A stretch of DNA of 64,000 nucleotides from Drosophila persimilis (GCF_003286085.1 NW_020825289.1:14818001-14882000); one strand, 5' to 3'. Counted from the stretch's first letter, positions 38,790 through 51,500 are shown. The notes: a model not told the origin generated them from the sequence alone. Program-made: numbers and translations.

Positions 38790-41700
38790 CTTGGCCATTC
38801 CCATGACTTTAATTACGATTTAATATTTATTTAGTTCCGATAAGGCAGTCGAATCGCCCCAAAAGGTAATTAGTGTATAACGTTTCCCTTTTTCGGATAC
38901 CGATACCGAGTCATGACTGCTGCACCCAATCTAACCCATAGGACGTCTGCGTATTTGTTTGACTATCAATCGGGCGGAGGGTCTTAGGTCTTCGAAAGGG
39001 GCGGGGAGGGTAAATGCCTAAGTAAATTTGTTGAACAAATCATTGGTACTTCGGGTAGCACGCATATACATAAGTACATGTGTGCTTAATGAATGCTTAA
39101 ATCTTGCACAAATTTATTTGACTGGGAATCGTGAGGATAGAACAGTGGGAATACAGAAGGGAGTAGGCTTAAGAGATCTTCAAGTCAATTCTTATAGAGG
39201 AATGGACTGTCTTTCAGTATTTTGATCGATAGATTTGTTTCCAGCTGTTGATCTTTCTAGATTTTTTCGTCTGGGCTGTACCCATAGATGGTTTGAAGCT
39301 ACTCCTTATAAAGAATGGCGAAATCCAATATTTATGAAAGTTATAAACACAATAAATGATACAATTTTCTTAGTTATTGTGGCTTTATCTCTAATTTTAA
39401 GTGGGTTACACCTTCACGCACCCATCGCTAAGCAAAGGGCACACCACACCCGCTCTTTTGCCGAAACGAATTACGTAGAAAATTAGAGAGAAAAAACAAC
39501 AACAACACACCGAAAAATAAAAAGTTATAAACTATACAAAGAAGGCGGCGTTGGAGCAGTGCCACAAATGGGGGGGGGGAGCGCGTTTTCCCCCTGGCGT
39601 TCCATTTGGATTGCTTTTCGCTTTGGTTTTTGTCTTTTGTTGGTAGGCTTCGCTTTTATCAGCATTTGGTTAAATTACCAAGAATTAGTTAATACATTTT
39701 TGTTGCTGTTGCCGCCTTTGGCTGGGGCCTGTTCGCCGTGTGTTTGGCATAATTAAACAATTTTTGGTGTACTCTATGCGCAATTAAATTAATTTCTTCC
39801 TTTTGGCCTTAGCCGCCGCTGATAAGTGAAGACAAACATTTAAATTGCGATTGCAATGCAAAAGATACAACAATGGGAGACACACAAACCGATACAGATA
39901 CAGATACAGATACATTTGCTGGCTGAATGCAATATTTATGAGATATTAATTGTGACAGTCGTGTAGGGGATGGGGAACGGAGAACGGGGATACGGGGAAC
40001 CGGGGGGTAAGCAGATTACATTGCCAGCCAAGCAGCTGCCATTTGGTCTGCTCTGATTTCCTTTCCCAGGAGAAGTCGGAACGGAATTGTTGTACGTGCA
40101 AAATCATAAAGAACGCCAGCAAAGAGTCCAAGGAATGGGACTGAGAGCTACAGCTGTATCCAAGAGATACACACACACACACAGACACACACACAAACGG
40201 TCGCAAGTAATGTGCGTGGCCACTTTTTCATTCATTCGGAATGAATAACATTCATGTTTGGACGTGCGGGGGGGGCAATGAATTAATGCCGGGGCATAGC
40301 TGCAAAATGCCAAATGCAAAATGTGTATCCCCCGAAGCGAATTAACATTTGTTTTTGTACAGAAATGGCTTTGGGCCACCATAAGACACATACATATCTT
40401 TGTGATCTCCAGATCTACATACATATATCTAGATCCTTTTCCAATGTTTGTATCTGATTTCTGGTTTGCTTTCAGCTGATTAGCTTTCTCCCGCACAGCA
40501 AATACTTGGCATTAGATGCTGGCTGCCTCATCAATTCAATTCCTATATGAATGAATAACGTGTTTATTTCATTTCATTTCAGTTCAGTTCAGCTCCGAGC
40601 TCGGAGTGATAGATCTCTCGGAGATCACAGTGCTTTGTAGCAAGTACTTATTAATGCTCTCATGTGGTGCTGCTGTGTTGTTGTTGGACTCGGGATCAGA
40701 CTAAGATCAGATACAAAGATACATTATCTCCGCGCTCAGAGCTTTGTGAAGCAGCAGCAGGCAGTAGTTGTAGTAGTAGGCGTCCCGGGCATTGGCGCAA
40801 TTAAAACGCTCAAGGGGCCAAACTCGATGGCAGAGCTCAGAGCCCAGTCGTTGCTGTTGCTACTTAAAGATACATGCCATAGCCACAGCCACAGACACCG
40901 AGACACACACGCACCACGCAGTTGATGGAGACTCGAACCGATCGCCTTTGCGCTAGGGTTTCGCTCTATAGATAGATATAAATAAGCGATACGTGTAATT
41001 CGGGTCACTAACCGTTAACAATAAATTTCATTTGTTTAAAAAGACTTTGTCCCCCGCCCCTCTACCCTCGACCCTCTCCCCCCCCGTGTTGGAGTGTTGG
41101 ATTGGCCTGCCTGTAAATATCGCCATAAAAATTGACATCCGATCATTTGTAATTATTATTGCGCATTGCGACATGACAAGACGTCGGTCCCTCCGTCCCT
41201 CCGTCCGTCCGTCCGTCCGTCCGTCTGTCTGTCTGTCCGTCCGGCTACTACTTGCTGCCGGGCTTGGGGCGTGGCCTCTGGCGCTATTGGCTGCCGATAT
41301 ACGAGTGTATATTGTATGTAGATATATTGCAGGCAGCTCTGCTTGGCAGATCCGATGATCATCCACAAATCATTCTAAATGGTTCGTGCCTCGGTCTCGT
41401 TCGCATTCAAAGATTCGACTCATTCTGCCTCTAATGGTAATCACAGTGCCATAATTTACATTGAGCCAGAGATACCCATACCCATGCCAGAGATCCAGAG
41501 ATCCAGAGAGCCATACCCAACCCCAACTACCAGTTCGTTCAACTCCGTTCAATCAATCTTAGATTCGGTTCATGGAACAATTAATGCCAAAAAAATACCA
41601 AAAAGTAAAGAAGAAAAACTTATCCAAGAGGGAGAGGGAGAGGGAGAGAGAGAGTACAGGGGAATGGGGATGTGGGGAAGTGGGAAAGTGGGGGAGGGGA

Positions 41701-43307
41701 AGGGCTTTCTTTTCTGTTGTCTACTTGAAGAGTTTCGGTGCTCGGTGTTCGGTTTTCGGTTTTCAGTTTTCGTTTTAAGACCAACTTAAATGGAACCAGA
41801 AATTATTTTTGAACGCCTTCAAGTGCTACAGCAACAACAACAACAACAACAACAACACAAATTTAAAAGGAATGGTAAATGGTAAAAAAAAATAACAACG
41901 TTGATTCAAAGTTGGAGCGCAATCATGACTTGATGCGATTATAAAGAAGTTTTTTGTGTTTGGGGTCTGGGTCTGGTCTGCGGCACTCACTCTGTGAGTG
42001 TGGTGGCTGTGTCTGTGGCAGGGGGCAGAAGGCATTAAAGCCCAATACAAATAGAAATTAGACACACACACATGTGTGGTGTGGATACTTAAAGAATTTC
42101 AATATTCAAATGAATTTTTGGAAAATGACTAAACCGAAAAACCAAACCGAAAAAGAAGTATGCCCCAAAACGAGTGAACGAACGAGTGCTTAGAATTGTT
42201 TTCTTTTCTTTTCTTTTCTTTCTGGTCTGGCTTTTGAGTTTGGTTTGGCGGTTGGTTCTGGGGAGACTGTAAGTAATAATGGCCATCAAATCAGACACAT
42301 ATGTAGGTATGTACGTGTGACTGGTAGAGACTCGTGGAGATAGCAGCTCTGAGTGTTAACATCATGAACCCACATCAAGCAGAATCTCCCCACCCCTCCC
42401 ACTACGCCGTGAAACTTTTGAATTGAAATCCACAATTTGGCTGGCTGTTGACTTTCAATTGGAATTGTCTATCGTTTCAGCCCAGAATGATGATAGAAAA
42501 TATAAGACAAAAGTTGGGCAAGGACTGGGTTTGACAGTCGAGCCATAAAAACTTGTAATTAAGTTATGGGACCAGTGGCATATTCCCAATATATACTATA
42601 TATAAAAGACCCATCGAACCCATAGACAAGATGCTATGCCTAAGTTATGCAAATGTCGCTGGCCATCGGCCATTCCAGACCACAAGGAACTTTTATGATC
42701 GCTCGACAATGTAACGTACTCGCACGCAGCCAGTGACAAACCAATTTGGTCTTTCGAATGGCATAAAGACACTAACAATTGGTATCGCCACCATATAAGG
42801 CGACTGGGTGCTGACAGCAGCAGCAGCAGCAGCAGCAAAGTTTGTGGCAACTGTTGTGTGGATGGGTCGAGCGGAGGAGTCGCCTCGGAGTAGCAGACTC
42901 GAGCATAGTGGTAGAGTAATGAACTTGTCAGCCCAGCCATGTTTTCAGGGTGTGTGCTGTGCTCAAGAAAGTTGGAGAGCTCTGCTAGTACTTTGTGCAT
43001 ACCTACACTGAAAGAAAAAGGGCCCTGAAATTGTTATTTTTACACTCAGAGAGTGGAAATTGGAAAATATTCGTTTTAAATATCATTTATATTTATTTGT
43101 ATGTATTTTCTACGAATTGAAAATAATTATATTTCATGGTTAAACCTATCTACAGGGAACTGAAGTCTCGGCGATGTGTGTGTGTTTTTTCTCACAGTGT
43201 ATGCACAATACATGGCCTAACTAATGTACATATCTCCCACTATATACACGTAAATACAAATGTGGACTGCTCCAATTGTTTCCCTTGGTTGCTGTTTTGC
43301 TGGTTTT

Positions 43308-43329
43308 GGGGGGGGGGGGGGGGGGGGGG
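43308..43329 (+). repeat. Poly(G) run of about 22
   Basis: An uninterrupted G homopolymer. Its exact length is uncertain in any assembly. Confidence 0.85.
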
Positions 43330-45219
43330 AGCGGGGGGCTATGTGAATCAAAGATAAAGGTAATCCATTTGACTTGACGATATCTATGACTGTCACATAG
43401 CCACAGTCGAAGTCGAAGTCTCAGTCGAAGTTTCAGTTCCATTCCCCAGTCTCCCCTCTATCCCCCCTCCTCCCACCCCATTGCGAGTCTCACTCTGATT
43501 TGAAAACTATGCACAGCTGCGCAATTTCGTATGCGAGGCTTGGATTTTGGATTTTGGGTTTGGGTTTGGGTTTCGGTCTGGGGGTTTGGGGGCTGACTAA
43601 TGAAATACAACAATAATAATTTAGTAAGTTTAGACCTACGCATGCGTCGTTGAGACAGCACTAAAGACGTTGAAGGGGGGAGGGGGGGGGGGGGGGAACA
43701 GGGCGGGGTAGGGGGCAGAGCGGAGCAGACACTTCCCATTCGATGCCTGGCTGGCAATTGTCGCAGCACAAAGCGCAATTTGTCGTCGCCGATGAGGAGT
43801 AGAGAAGTCGATGAACCCATGATTTTTCTCTCTCTCTCTCCCCCTCTCTTTCTATATATTTTTTTGGGTGTAGGCCAGGCCCGTAGTAGACAAAGCCAAA
43901 TGCCTGACAAAGAAAAATCTTATATAGTTTTTTTTTTTTTAGTTACAATTGTAAGTAGCACACAGATACACACACACACACAGAGACTTTTGCGCTGACA
44001 ACTGCGCAGGCGCGCGTGTGCGTCATGAAATTAGTTTATTTGTTTGCATAAATGTGCCACAGTGGCTGTCGCAGTGTGTGTTTGTGTGTGTGTGTGTGCA
44101 ACAAATTTCTAATAAATTTGTTGTTTCGGCAGCCGTGTCATGCCATGCACACCTGGAGCATAATTCGCCGAGAGCCCCAGAAACAGCCACAGAGTCACAC
44201 AGAGCCAAAGCCAAAGCCATGAGTCAATTTCCGTCAGCTGCGGCACCAGCGGCAGCAGAGAAACAAACTAAGGTCTTATATCAAATTATGACTCTTGAAT
44301 AACTGAGATCTATATGAGAGTAATCTGTCAGAGTAATCTATGACTATTATCATAAACAGAACACGCCAAAAGCTGACGTTTCTAGCATTTCTAAACTCCA
44401 GATAATATTCATAAGAATTTACTGATAAAACATAAGAATGCAATTAATACAAGAACAGACGGTATTTCAATGAAAGATAAACCTATTCGTCATACGAATA
44501 TCTAATGAAATATCATAAGATGCCATTATCCAATCCCCGCTTAAGAGTATTCCATCCACTTGAAAGAACTGAGATTTCCTGTATTATCGAATATTTCTGG
44601 TAAAGCAATTAAGAAATTCTCCAATTGTAAATATCATTCCAAAAATATTTACACTCCTCGTTCTCTCTCTCTCTCTCGCTCTCGTATGAAGAGAAATTGT
44701 TCGAGTAGTCGGAAGAGCGAGAAATGTTCGCATCTTGAACCTGCGGCAGGGTTCCCACTTAAGGCGCTCTCCGACCAACGTTAGAACAATAAACAGCGCA
44801 CAACAAATTCTTTTCTTTGATTTAAGCATTCAAATCAATGAATGCCCTAACTGCCACACAACTGCCTGCCTGCCTGCCACTCCACCACTACACGTACCCG
44901 CCACTCGAAAGACCCAAAATGCAGGAGAACGAGGGGAAACGTAGGGCAATGAAGGGGAGCTCTTTTCGGCCACTTGAACGTTCGATGACATTTCGTTTTT
45001 AGTTTTCTCTGTACAATTATTATAATACATAAATTTATGCTACACAACGCAGCAGCAGCAGCGGCATTCAACAGCAATCCAGAACGTGGGCAAGAGAATT
45101 TCTGTGTGTGTAAAATCATTTCAAGTGCTCGAAAGTTTAACGTTTAACGATTCGTCTCCAGGTTCAGAATCAGTCGCAGGGCACGACCATAGCTGTACTC
45201 CATCTACAGCTCCATCAGA

Positions 45220-45220
<1 letters not shown>

Positions 45221-45254
<34 letters not shown>
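45221..45254. repeat. TG microsatellite
   Basis: Seventeen perfect TG units. Confidence 0.9.
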
Positions 45255-45255
<1 letters not shown>

Positions 45256-45370
45256 TGTGCTCCATTTATGCCCCACTCCCATTGCCATTACCATTTGAAA
45301 TTTCTCATTTGGCTTGAACTATAACGCTGCTTTAACTTTTGTTGTTGACAGAAATAGTTCACCGTACTAA

Positions 45371-45426
45371 GGCTAAGGCTGAGGCTGGGGCTGAGGCTGG
45401 GGCTGGGGCTGGGGCTGGGGCTAAGG
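45371..45426 (+). repeat. Hexameric GGCTRR minisatellite
   Basis: Nine units of GGCT plus two purines (AA, GA or GG). The most similar copies (GGCTGG) are adjacent, suggesting recent slippage. Confidence 0.85.
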
Positions 45427-45500
45427 CATGCCGCAGAATACAATAAGTTGTTCGTTTGTTCGTTCATTCGATCGTTAATTTGTGGTAATTACCCACACAC

Positions 45501-45573
45501 ACGGACAGAGCACGGACAGAGCATGGACAGAGCACGGACAAAGCACGGACAAAGCACGGACAAAGCACGGACT
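45501..45573 (+). repeat. 11 bp minisatellite ACGGACARAGC
   Basis: Six full and one partial copy of an 11 bp unit. The first copies carry CAGAGC and the last three CAAAGC, a polarised variant order typical of tandem slippage. There is no spacer between units, so this is not a CRISPR array. Confidence 0.9.
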
Positions 45574-46170
45574 GCCTGCCCGGGCAATGGATACGTACTT
45601 ACGGTATATCGAGCATGGTCGTCTTTGGGCCTGGTCTCTGGTCTGGTTTGGTCTGGTCTGTCTCCGGTATCTGGTATCTGCTATACCTCTGCTGGTAGTA
45701 GTGGGCAACAGACAATGCCTTGCTTTATTTTAAGGCACAAGGTTGACTTTTGTAGACGCTCCGTGTGTGTAGGTTCACAATTGTTGAGGGGCATGTATGT
45801 AGATACAGTAATTATTTTTCGTTTTCATATTAACCGAAAAAAATAAATATAGATAAAAATCCAAAGCACACACACACACACACAGTCGCTGGAAATGTAA
45901 ACCAGTTTGCTTATTTAGTAATTTCAATGCTTAATTTTTGAAGTAACATTGATTGAAGGAGGGAGTGATTATTGTTTGATCTTTAGATCATTGAGGCATA
46001 TTCGATATGCACCAGTCAGGGAACTGCCTCGGAAGCTACCAAGGATCCCTAATTGGAACACAGGAAATATTAAATCTAATAGAGATATTACTTTTGGTCT
46101 TGGCAGCCCATTAAACAAACTTAGGAACAATTCGAAATTGCCGGACACAAGACTTGATTATAAATTGCGG

Positions 46171-46226
46171 CATTTGGGAGGCATTTCAGAGGCATTTCGG
46201 AGGCATTTGGGAGGCATTTCGGGAGG
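46171..46226 (+). repeat. 11 bp minisatellite CATTTSGGAGG
   Basis: Five copies of an 11 bp unit (CATTTGGGAGG, CATTTCAGAGG, CATTTCGGAGG, CATTTGGGAGG, then a 12 bp variant). Confidence 0.85.
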
Positions 46227-48042
46227 TGTCAGAACTTCCAGTCTGCCATCATTTTTTGCATCTTTCAACTTCATCTTTGGACTAACTTGGCCGGCAAGCG
46301 CGCTCAGTGCCAGAACAGAGCAGAACACTCGCCTCGCATTTCAATTATTCTCTGAATACCGAAAATACCGAACCCAAAAGTCCAGCCAACTCATGACTAA
46401 AATTTAAACACTACCATAATAGTCGACAATAATAATTAATTGTTCGTTAAGAAATATAGTGGATATGTGTGTGTGTGTGTGTGTGTATATGTACTCGTAC
46501 ACATAGGAAGAGTACAAATAAATATAATAATAATAAGCGCACGCGCCGCTGTCGGTTGTCGATGTCGTTGTCGATGCCAATGACTAAGTTTCCTTTGGAT
46601 CTCATAGACTTCGTCGAGCGTATGCGATAAATACAAATGTATCTACATATCTGCGTACTTACTATATATGTGTACACACACACACACATATACACGTATA
46701 AATTGTAAATCAGATACGGCATAAATATTGAACACATGGCGCAGTTTCTACAGCCAGTCCCCCAGTCCCCCAGTCCCCTCCCTCTTCAAGACTTGTGGGT
46801 TTCCGAAGGAGGAGACACCGGAATCGGTCGCTGAACAAAACTGAAATAAAATAAAGCACCATAAAACGTACTTAAAGATTGACGATCGTACATATGATCG
46901 GGTCGAGGTAGGGACAGGGGTAGGGCAAGAGCTTTTGCGGAGATCTGTAAGGGCAGATGTTCGGAGTCTAGTTTACATAGATTCCAGATAATTTCTTCGA
47001 GAAGAAATCAGCTTGTTGGCCGCTGTAGGCCAGCTTCACTGTAGCGAGCATTGGATATGCTCAATATGTGCCACCACATGGATGTATTGATTTATATATG
47101 TACATATGTATGTACATATATATGGATGTATAGGGTATATGCTTGAAGAATTTGTAGATGCTTGCTTGAGTGTATTTGATCTTGGTATAATTGGCTGTCA
47201 GTGCGACGTTTGATCGCCCCCACACTCAAGCACAGATCCACACACACACAGATACTCCGAGCAAAATGTCCGCATCTGTGTGTGCGTGTGTGTGTGTGTG
47301 AGTTTTGTTAATTTATAAATTAAAACGCGTTTCATGGCATTATTTATTTGTCGTTTTCTGTGGGTCGCTCTGTCTCTTTCACATCATTCGATTGTTCATA
47401 TTCATATTCATATTCCTCTTAGCCCATTTTCGTTATGGCCTGCAAACATTTGCTGACTGATATGCCTGTGTGCCTCCCACCCCTCTTTCCAGTCTCCTGT
47501 CCGCTAATTGAAAATCAATTAATGCGACTGTAGATGCAGCCGCCTCCATTCTGGTCATATCAAAGTCAGAAATCAAGCAGCCAGAAGTAATGCAAGGGAG
47601 GGAGAAGAGCAGAAGATGGAGACGACGATGAAGAAAATAACAATTCCAGACTCAAAATCCTTTTGTTTTCATTGACTCCTACGGGAATGGCCACCGCCAC
47701 AAAAAAGTTTAATTGATGTGCCCGGAGTATCACTCCGACACACGAAATATTTCATTTTGTCTCGGGTTTGGCCGAAACGATCCGATCATCATCATCGTCA
47801 TCATTATCAAGTTCATTGAATCTTGAAGTGCGTCTCAAAGCAGCGCTTCTTATGGTGGGGAATGTGGCACAAGCTTTGCATGCCAAAGTATGTACCTGAC
47901 AGACCCAAGGGGGAATGGAATTATAATTCAGATTTGCCGGTAATTTGAGGACTAATCAATGACTCCGATTCCGATTCCGATTCGATTCTCGCTCCCACAT
48001 TTGCGATATCTCGATTCTCATTTCTCTCGTTACTCGTTGCAG

Positions 48043-48172
48043 GTCAACAAACAGTATACGGCCAACGATCTGGAGGCTTTTATGAAGATAGCCGCCAACT
48101 GGCAGAATTCGAACCACAGTTTGCTGGAGGGCGTCGACTTGAAGACGGGTAAGTTATACATTAACCCTCCGC

Positions 48173-48204
<32 letters not shown>

Positions 48205-49760
48205 CGCATTCCTACCAGACCGTTAAAATTCCATATTCCATCCCATTCGCAGAGATGACACAGTACATGAACAATCCATCGATGAACATGTACAAGAAAC
48301 GGGAACGCACCCAGAACTGGAATCATCAGGAGAAGAAGTACCTGCTAGATCTGTGCCGCAAGGATATGCGGATCATAGAGAACAAGCGCCTGGATGCCGG
48401 CCTCACAGCCGTCAAGAACAAGGCCTGGAAGATCATACACCAGAAGTTTTCAAATCAATTTGGCACCGATCGCACCTGCAATCGCCTCAAGGAGCAGTGG
48501 CGCCGCATGAAGGGTATGTGCCATCAGAAAGATGCCTTTCATCTAATAAATTAATGTCCTAACATTTAAAAACATCTTTCTTCCATCAGCTTGCACCCGG
48601 AATGAGATACTCGACTATAACAATCGTTTAGCCAGGTTCGGGGCAGAGGTGGCTGATCGCAAGAAGCCGTCACCGTTCACCTTCGAGGTGTGGGACTTTA
48701 TGCAGGAGGCGAAGAAGGCCTGCAAGTCGGAGGCCTTGGATGGCATTGACTATTCAAAGATTCCACTGGCCCTGGAGGAGGGTTTCGAGTATCGCGAGGA
48801 CTACAAATTCAATGGGGATGAGCACGAAATGGACGAGTAAGTGGAATGCTAAAGATCTTTCCCTCCGGCTGGATATCTATAACTAACAATATTCTCCATT
48901 CAAGCAGCAGTCGTACCCCACCGCAGGAGATGTGCGATGTGGACATCAAGGAAGAGGAACACAACGAGACCTTTGATGAGAAATACAACAGTCACCATCT
49001 CAACCAGAGCGACATCCTAGGCGGTGGCGAGCGTCTGAGTGTGTCACCCAATCACAGTCGCAACGGGATCCACGAGGCCGAGAGTCCGGCCACAGTCTCG
49101 ACAGCCGTTGCTCTCGATGCGAGTACCGGCGGCGGTGGCGGCTTTCTCCCGGGCGGACCCGACATGTCCGGCTTCCAGGCCAACTTCAACATGAACAACA
49201 TATCCGCCACGCTGGAGGCTCTCAATGCCTTGAGGACCGGCCAGTTCCCCAGTGCGGCAGCTGCTGCGGCCGCCGCCATCCAGCAGCATCAGGCTCAGGC
49301 ACAGGCACAAGCTCAGGTGGTCGCCCTGCAGCACCAGCACAAGAGCACCAATAACAACAACAATAATGAGGACGATGATGATCTGCTGAAGCCTTTGCCC
49401 AAGCGTCGGCGCACCAACAGCGGCAGCATGTTGGGAATCGAGGATCAGCCGCAGTCTTTGACCACATCCATGCCGCCTTCGACAGACTGCCAGGCCCTGG
49501 AGCGTTCGGGCAGCAGCAGCAGCAACGGTCATGGCGTAGGCGTTGGCGTTGGCGTTGGAGTCGCGACTGGCAGCTCCAGCAGCAACAACTTCGAGCTGCG
49601 CCTGTTCATGGAGATGCAGAGCAAGGAGCACATGATGCGCATGAAGATCCTCGAGGTGCAACTGCAGTCGGCCAAGCACAGCCGTGACCTGATCGAGATC
49701 AACAAGACCCTGGCGCTGCAGAAGCTGCAGGAGCTGGCCAGCAAGCGGCTGCCCAGTTAG
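48043..49760 (+). CDS. apt: Apontic transcription factor, main coding exons
   Basis: Exons 48043-48148, 48253-48513, 48590-48836 and 48905-49760 join in frame to 489 residues after the initiator exon. A Myb/SANT-like trihelix domain spans about residues 48-130 (Trp-rich NWNHQEKKYLLDLC and LKEQWRRMK), as in apt and the vertebrate FSBP family. Low-complexity middle sections follow: poly-Ala, Gln-rich, poly-Asn, and a Gly-Val repeat from GGCGTT units. A basic LPKRRRT stretch looks like a nuclear signal. The last ~50 residues form a coiled coil (MRMKILEVQLQSAKH). Apontic acts in tracheal, head and heart development, limits STAT in border cells, and has been reported to repress oskar translation. 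The upstream start codon is not in these exons. The fourth exon's acceptor has three tandem choices. Confidence 0.92.
48171..48207 (+). repeat. 7 bp tandem repeat GCCTACC in an apt intron
   Basis: Five perfect copies inside the 104 bp intron between the first two common apt exons, starting 23 bp after the donor. Copy-number change here would alter the length of a short intron. Confidence 0.9.
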
Positions 49761-50918
49761 GACACAGCGGGCGTCAGTCGAGCAGCGTTTCATGTTATGT
49801 TAGTTGTAGCCTTAACAGACGACTCCATGGCTCCGTTCGCAGGTAGAGGGCGTAGCTGGAGATCGGCTAGAGTTAGAGATAGTGTTTTACACCTAAGTTA
49901 GAAGCAGGATTCATATCTGTCCACACACACACACGCACAAACACACCCACAGTCACAAACAGAGACACCGAGTTGCATGCTACCACAACATTCCTGGCAT
50001 TGTTGATCAGTATTTGAAAAGCTAGAAGCGAATCCCGCACACAGACCCCAACCCCAACGCGAACCCAACCAAGCCACAGATGAAGGGAGGACCAGGAGAC
50101 GCTCGAAAGTATGCCATATTTCTCTCGCTCGCTCGCTCGGCCGCCCGCCCGCCCATTAAGCCTACCTCACACACACCCACACCCAACCCACCCATACACA
50201 AAAACACTCTCTTCTGGCCTCACCAGCACTTGACCAAGTCAAGTCAAGTTTTAGTTTGTAGTTATAGTTCGTACTAGGGAATATCATTCTCCAAGTTGCT
50301 CAACTACCACAAATGTATTGTACTTACGTTCTTGAATTCAGTTTTACGTTCTGCTACCACCACTAACGGTCTGCTTATACATATATGTACATACATACAT
50401 GTACGAGTATATCTATAGGCGATTCTTTTTGTATTCTTAAGCTAATCCGACTTATTCAGGAGGATGTACTGTATTGTATTTTGCGCAGCAGCCCTACACA
50501 CATGTGGAGTCATCTTTGATTTTGATTTGAACTTGTATTTATTTTATCTTTGTATAGACTTTATTTTGATTTGTGTATACGTATACCCACACGTATGCCC
50601 TGTCCCTCTCTTAATGCACATGTGTGTGTGCATATAGATGTTTGTTTGAATGCCATATTAAATGAAGGTTAATTTCAATATTTTATTTACCATTTGCGCT
50701 GCAAAACAAATTGTTACCATATATGATTAAAACAAAAACAAAACAAAAACAGCCCCATATATATATCGTATGTTTAAGAAAGCTCCCACTATCAGGCAGG
50801 TCTTTGAAGAGGGAAAGAAAACCCTCGGACCTGAAAGGCTTCTATGTAAATGAGAAAATACAAATTATTTTAAATAAAAAAACGAAAGAAAAAAACAGTT
50901 TGGGTATAGCCCTCTTAA
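49761..50918. other. apt 3' untranslated and intergenic DNA
   Basis: No coding signal. The first kilobase is probably the apt 3' untranslated region, with CA-rich and GTAC/TATG repeats near 50,376-50,410. The convergent IF1-like gene ends at about 50,920. Confidence 0.5.
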
Positions 50919-50924
50919 TTTATT
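50919..50924 (-). terminator. Poly(A) signal of the 89 aa IF1-like gene
   Basis: AATAAA on the minus strand, about 42 bp past the stop codon at 50966. Confidence 0.5.
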
Positions 50925-50965
50925 TCAGATTAAATATTATGTATTTCCCTTAGTGCTGTTCCCCT

Positions 50966-51351
50966 TCAATGTGCCTGTTTGTCTTCATCGGATTTTGCCG
51001 TTATTCTCTCAATCTGCTCATCCACCTTGTCGATCTTTTCAATGACCTGCACCTTTTGCATCATCAGTTTGGAGCGCAGCTTCATCAGTTGTTCTCTTTG
51101 CTGGATAATGTTTAAACAATTCACACCATTACCAAATCGGATACAGATCACAAATACGTACTATTTTCAGGAAGTGAACATTTTCTCCGGCTCTGGCTCT
51201 TTCGTACAAGAAGTTGCTAGCATTCCTATAAATATTGTCGAATACAGCAATAGACTTTTCCCGATTATCTGAATACTTACTTGAAGCTCTGTGTAAAACA
51301 ACATTTGGGGGGAGCTAAAAGGCGAAGCGTGTTGCAAAGATATTTCTGCAT
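50966..51351 (-). CDS. IF1-like mitochondrial protein, 89 aa (cluster gene 4)
   Basis: Three exons read right to left: 51351-51281, 51225-51162 and 51100-50966, with GT-AG introns of 55 and 61 bp in phases 2 and 0. The leader MQKYLCNTLRLLAPPKCC is basic, free of acids and looks like a mitochondrial presequence. Exons 2-3 carry ENVHFLKIQREQLMKL. This aligns without gaps to the IF1 core pattern E-x-x-[Y/H]-F-x4-R-E-Q-L-x2-L, followed by a coiled coil, as in the F1-ATPase inhibitor family. IF1 blocks ATP hydrolysis by ATP synthase at low pH. The gene may be a diverged IF1 paralogue; whether it still inhibits is unknown. It is the best conserved of four tandem relatives. Confidence 0.75.
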
Positions 51352-51500
51352 TTCTGATAATTTTCGGTGAATTTAAAAGAATTATCCAAACAAAAATGTA
51401 TTTATCTATGAAAATTTTGAAATTACTTGAAATTTATTTTACTGTTAAGGAATGTGAAGGAATGCCAGAGGCAGATTGAAACTAGAAAGATCGCCTACTT

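Larger units (their letters stand above)
30605..48042. other. Large apt intron, non-coding
   Basis: About 17 kb with no supported gene on either strand. It is dense in simple repeats, notably CAGT (33,674-33,711), GTCC (41,196-41,242), several G-runs and CA/GT tracts, plus minisatellites near 45.4-46.2 kb listed separately. The frames seen here are short or repeat-encoded. If apt is spliced from 30604 to 48043, this is one intron. Confidence 0.55.

Noticed and set aside
39235..39486. 83-codon hydrophobic frame in the apt intron
   Set aside because: It has no signal of splicing, no motif and AT-rich chance composition.
45501..45573. Direct repeats considered as a CRISPR array
   Set aside because: The units are contiguous with no spacers, and the genome is eukaryotic; it is a minisatellite.
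48255..48554. apt start codon at the ATG of MTQYMNN
   Set aside because: The preceding exon (48043-48148) is in frame, joined by good splice sites, and adds the expected conserved N-terminal sequence.
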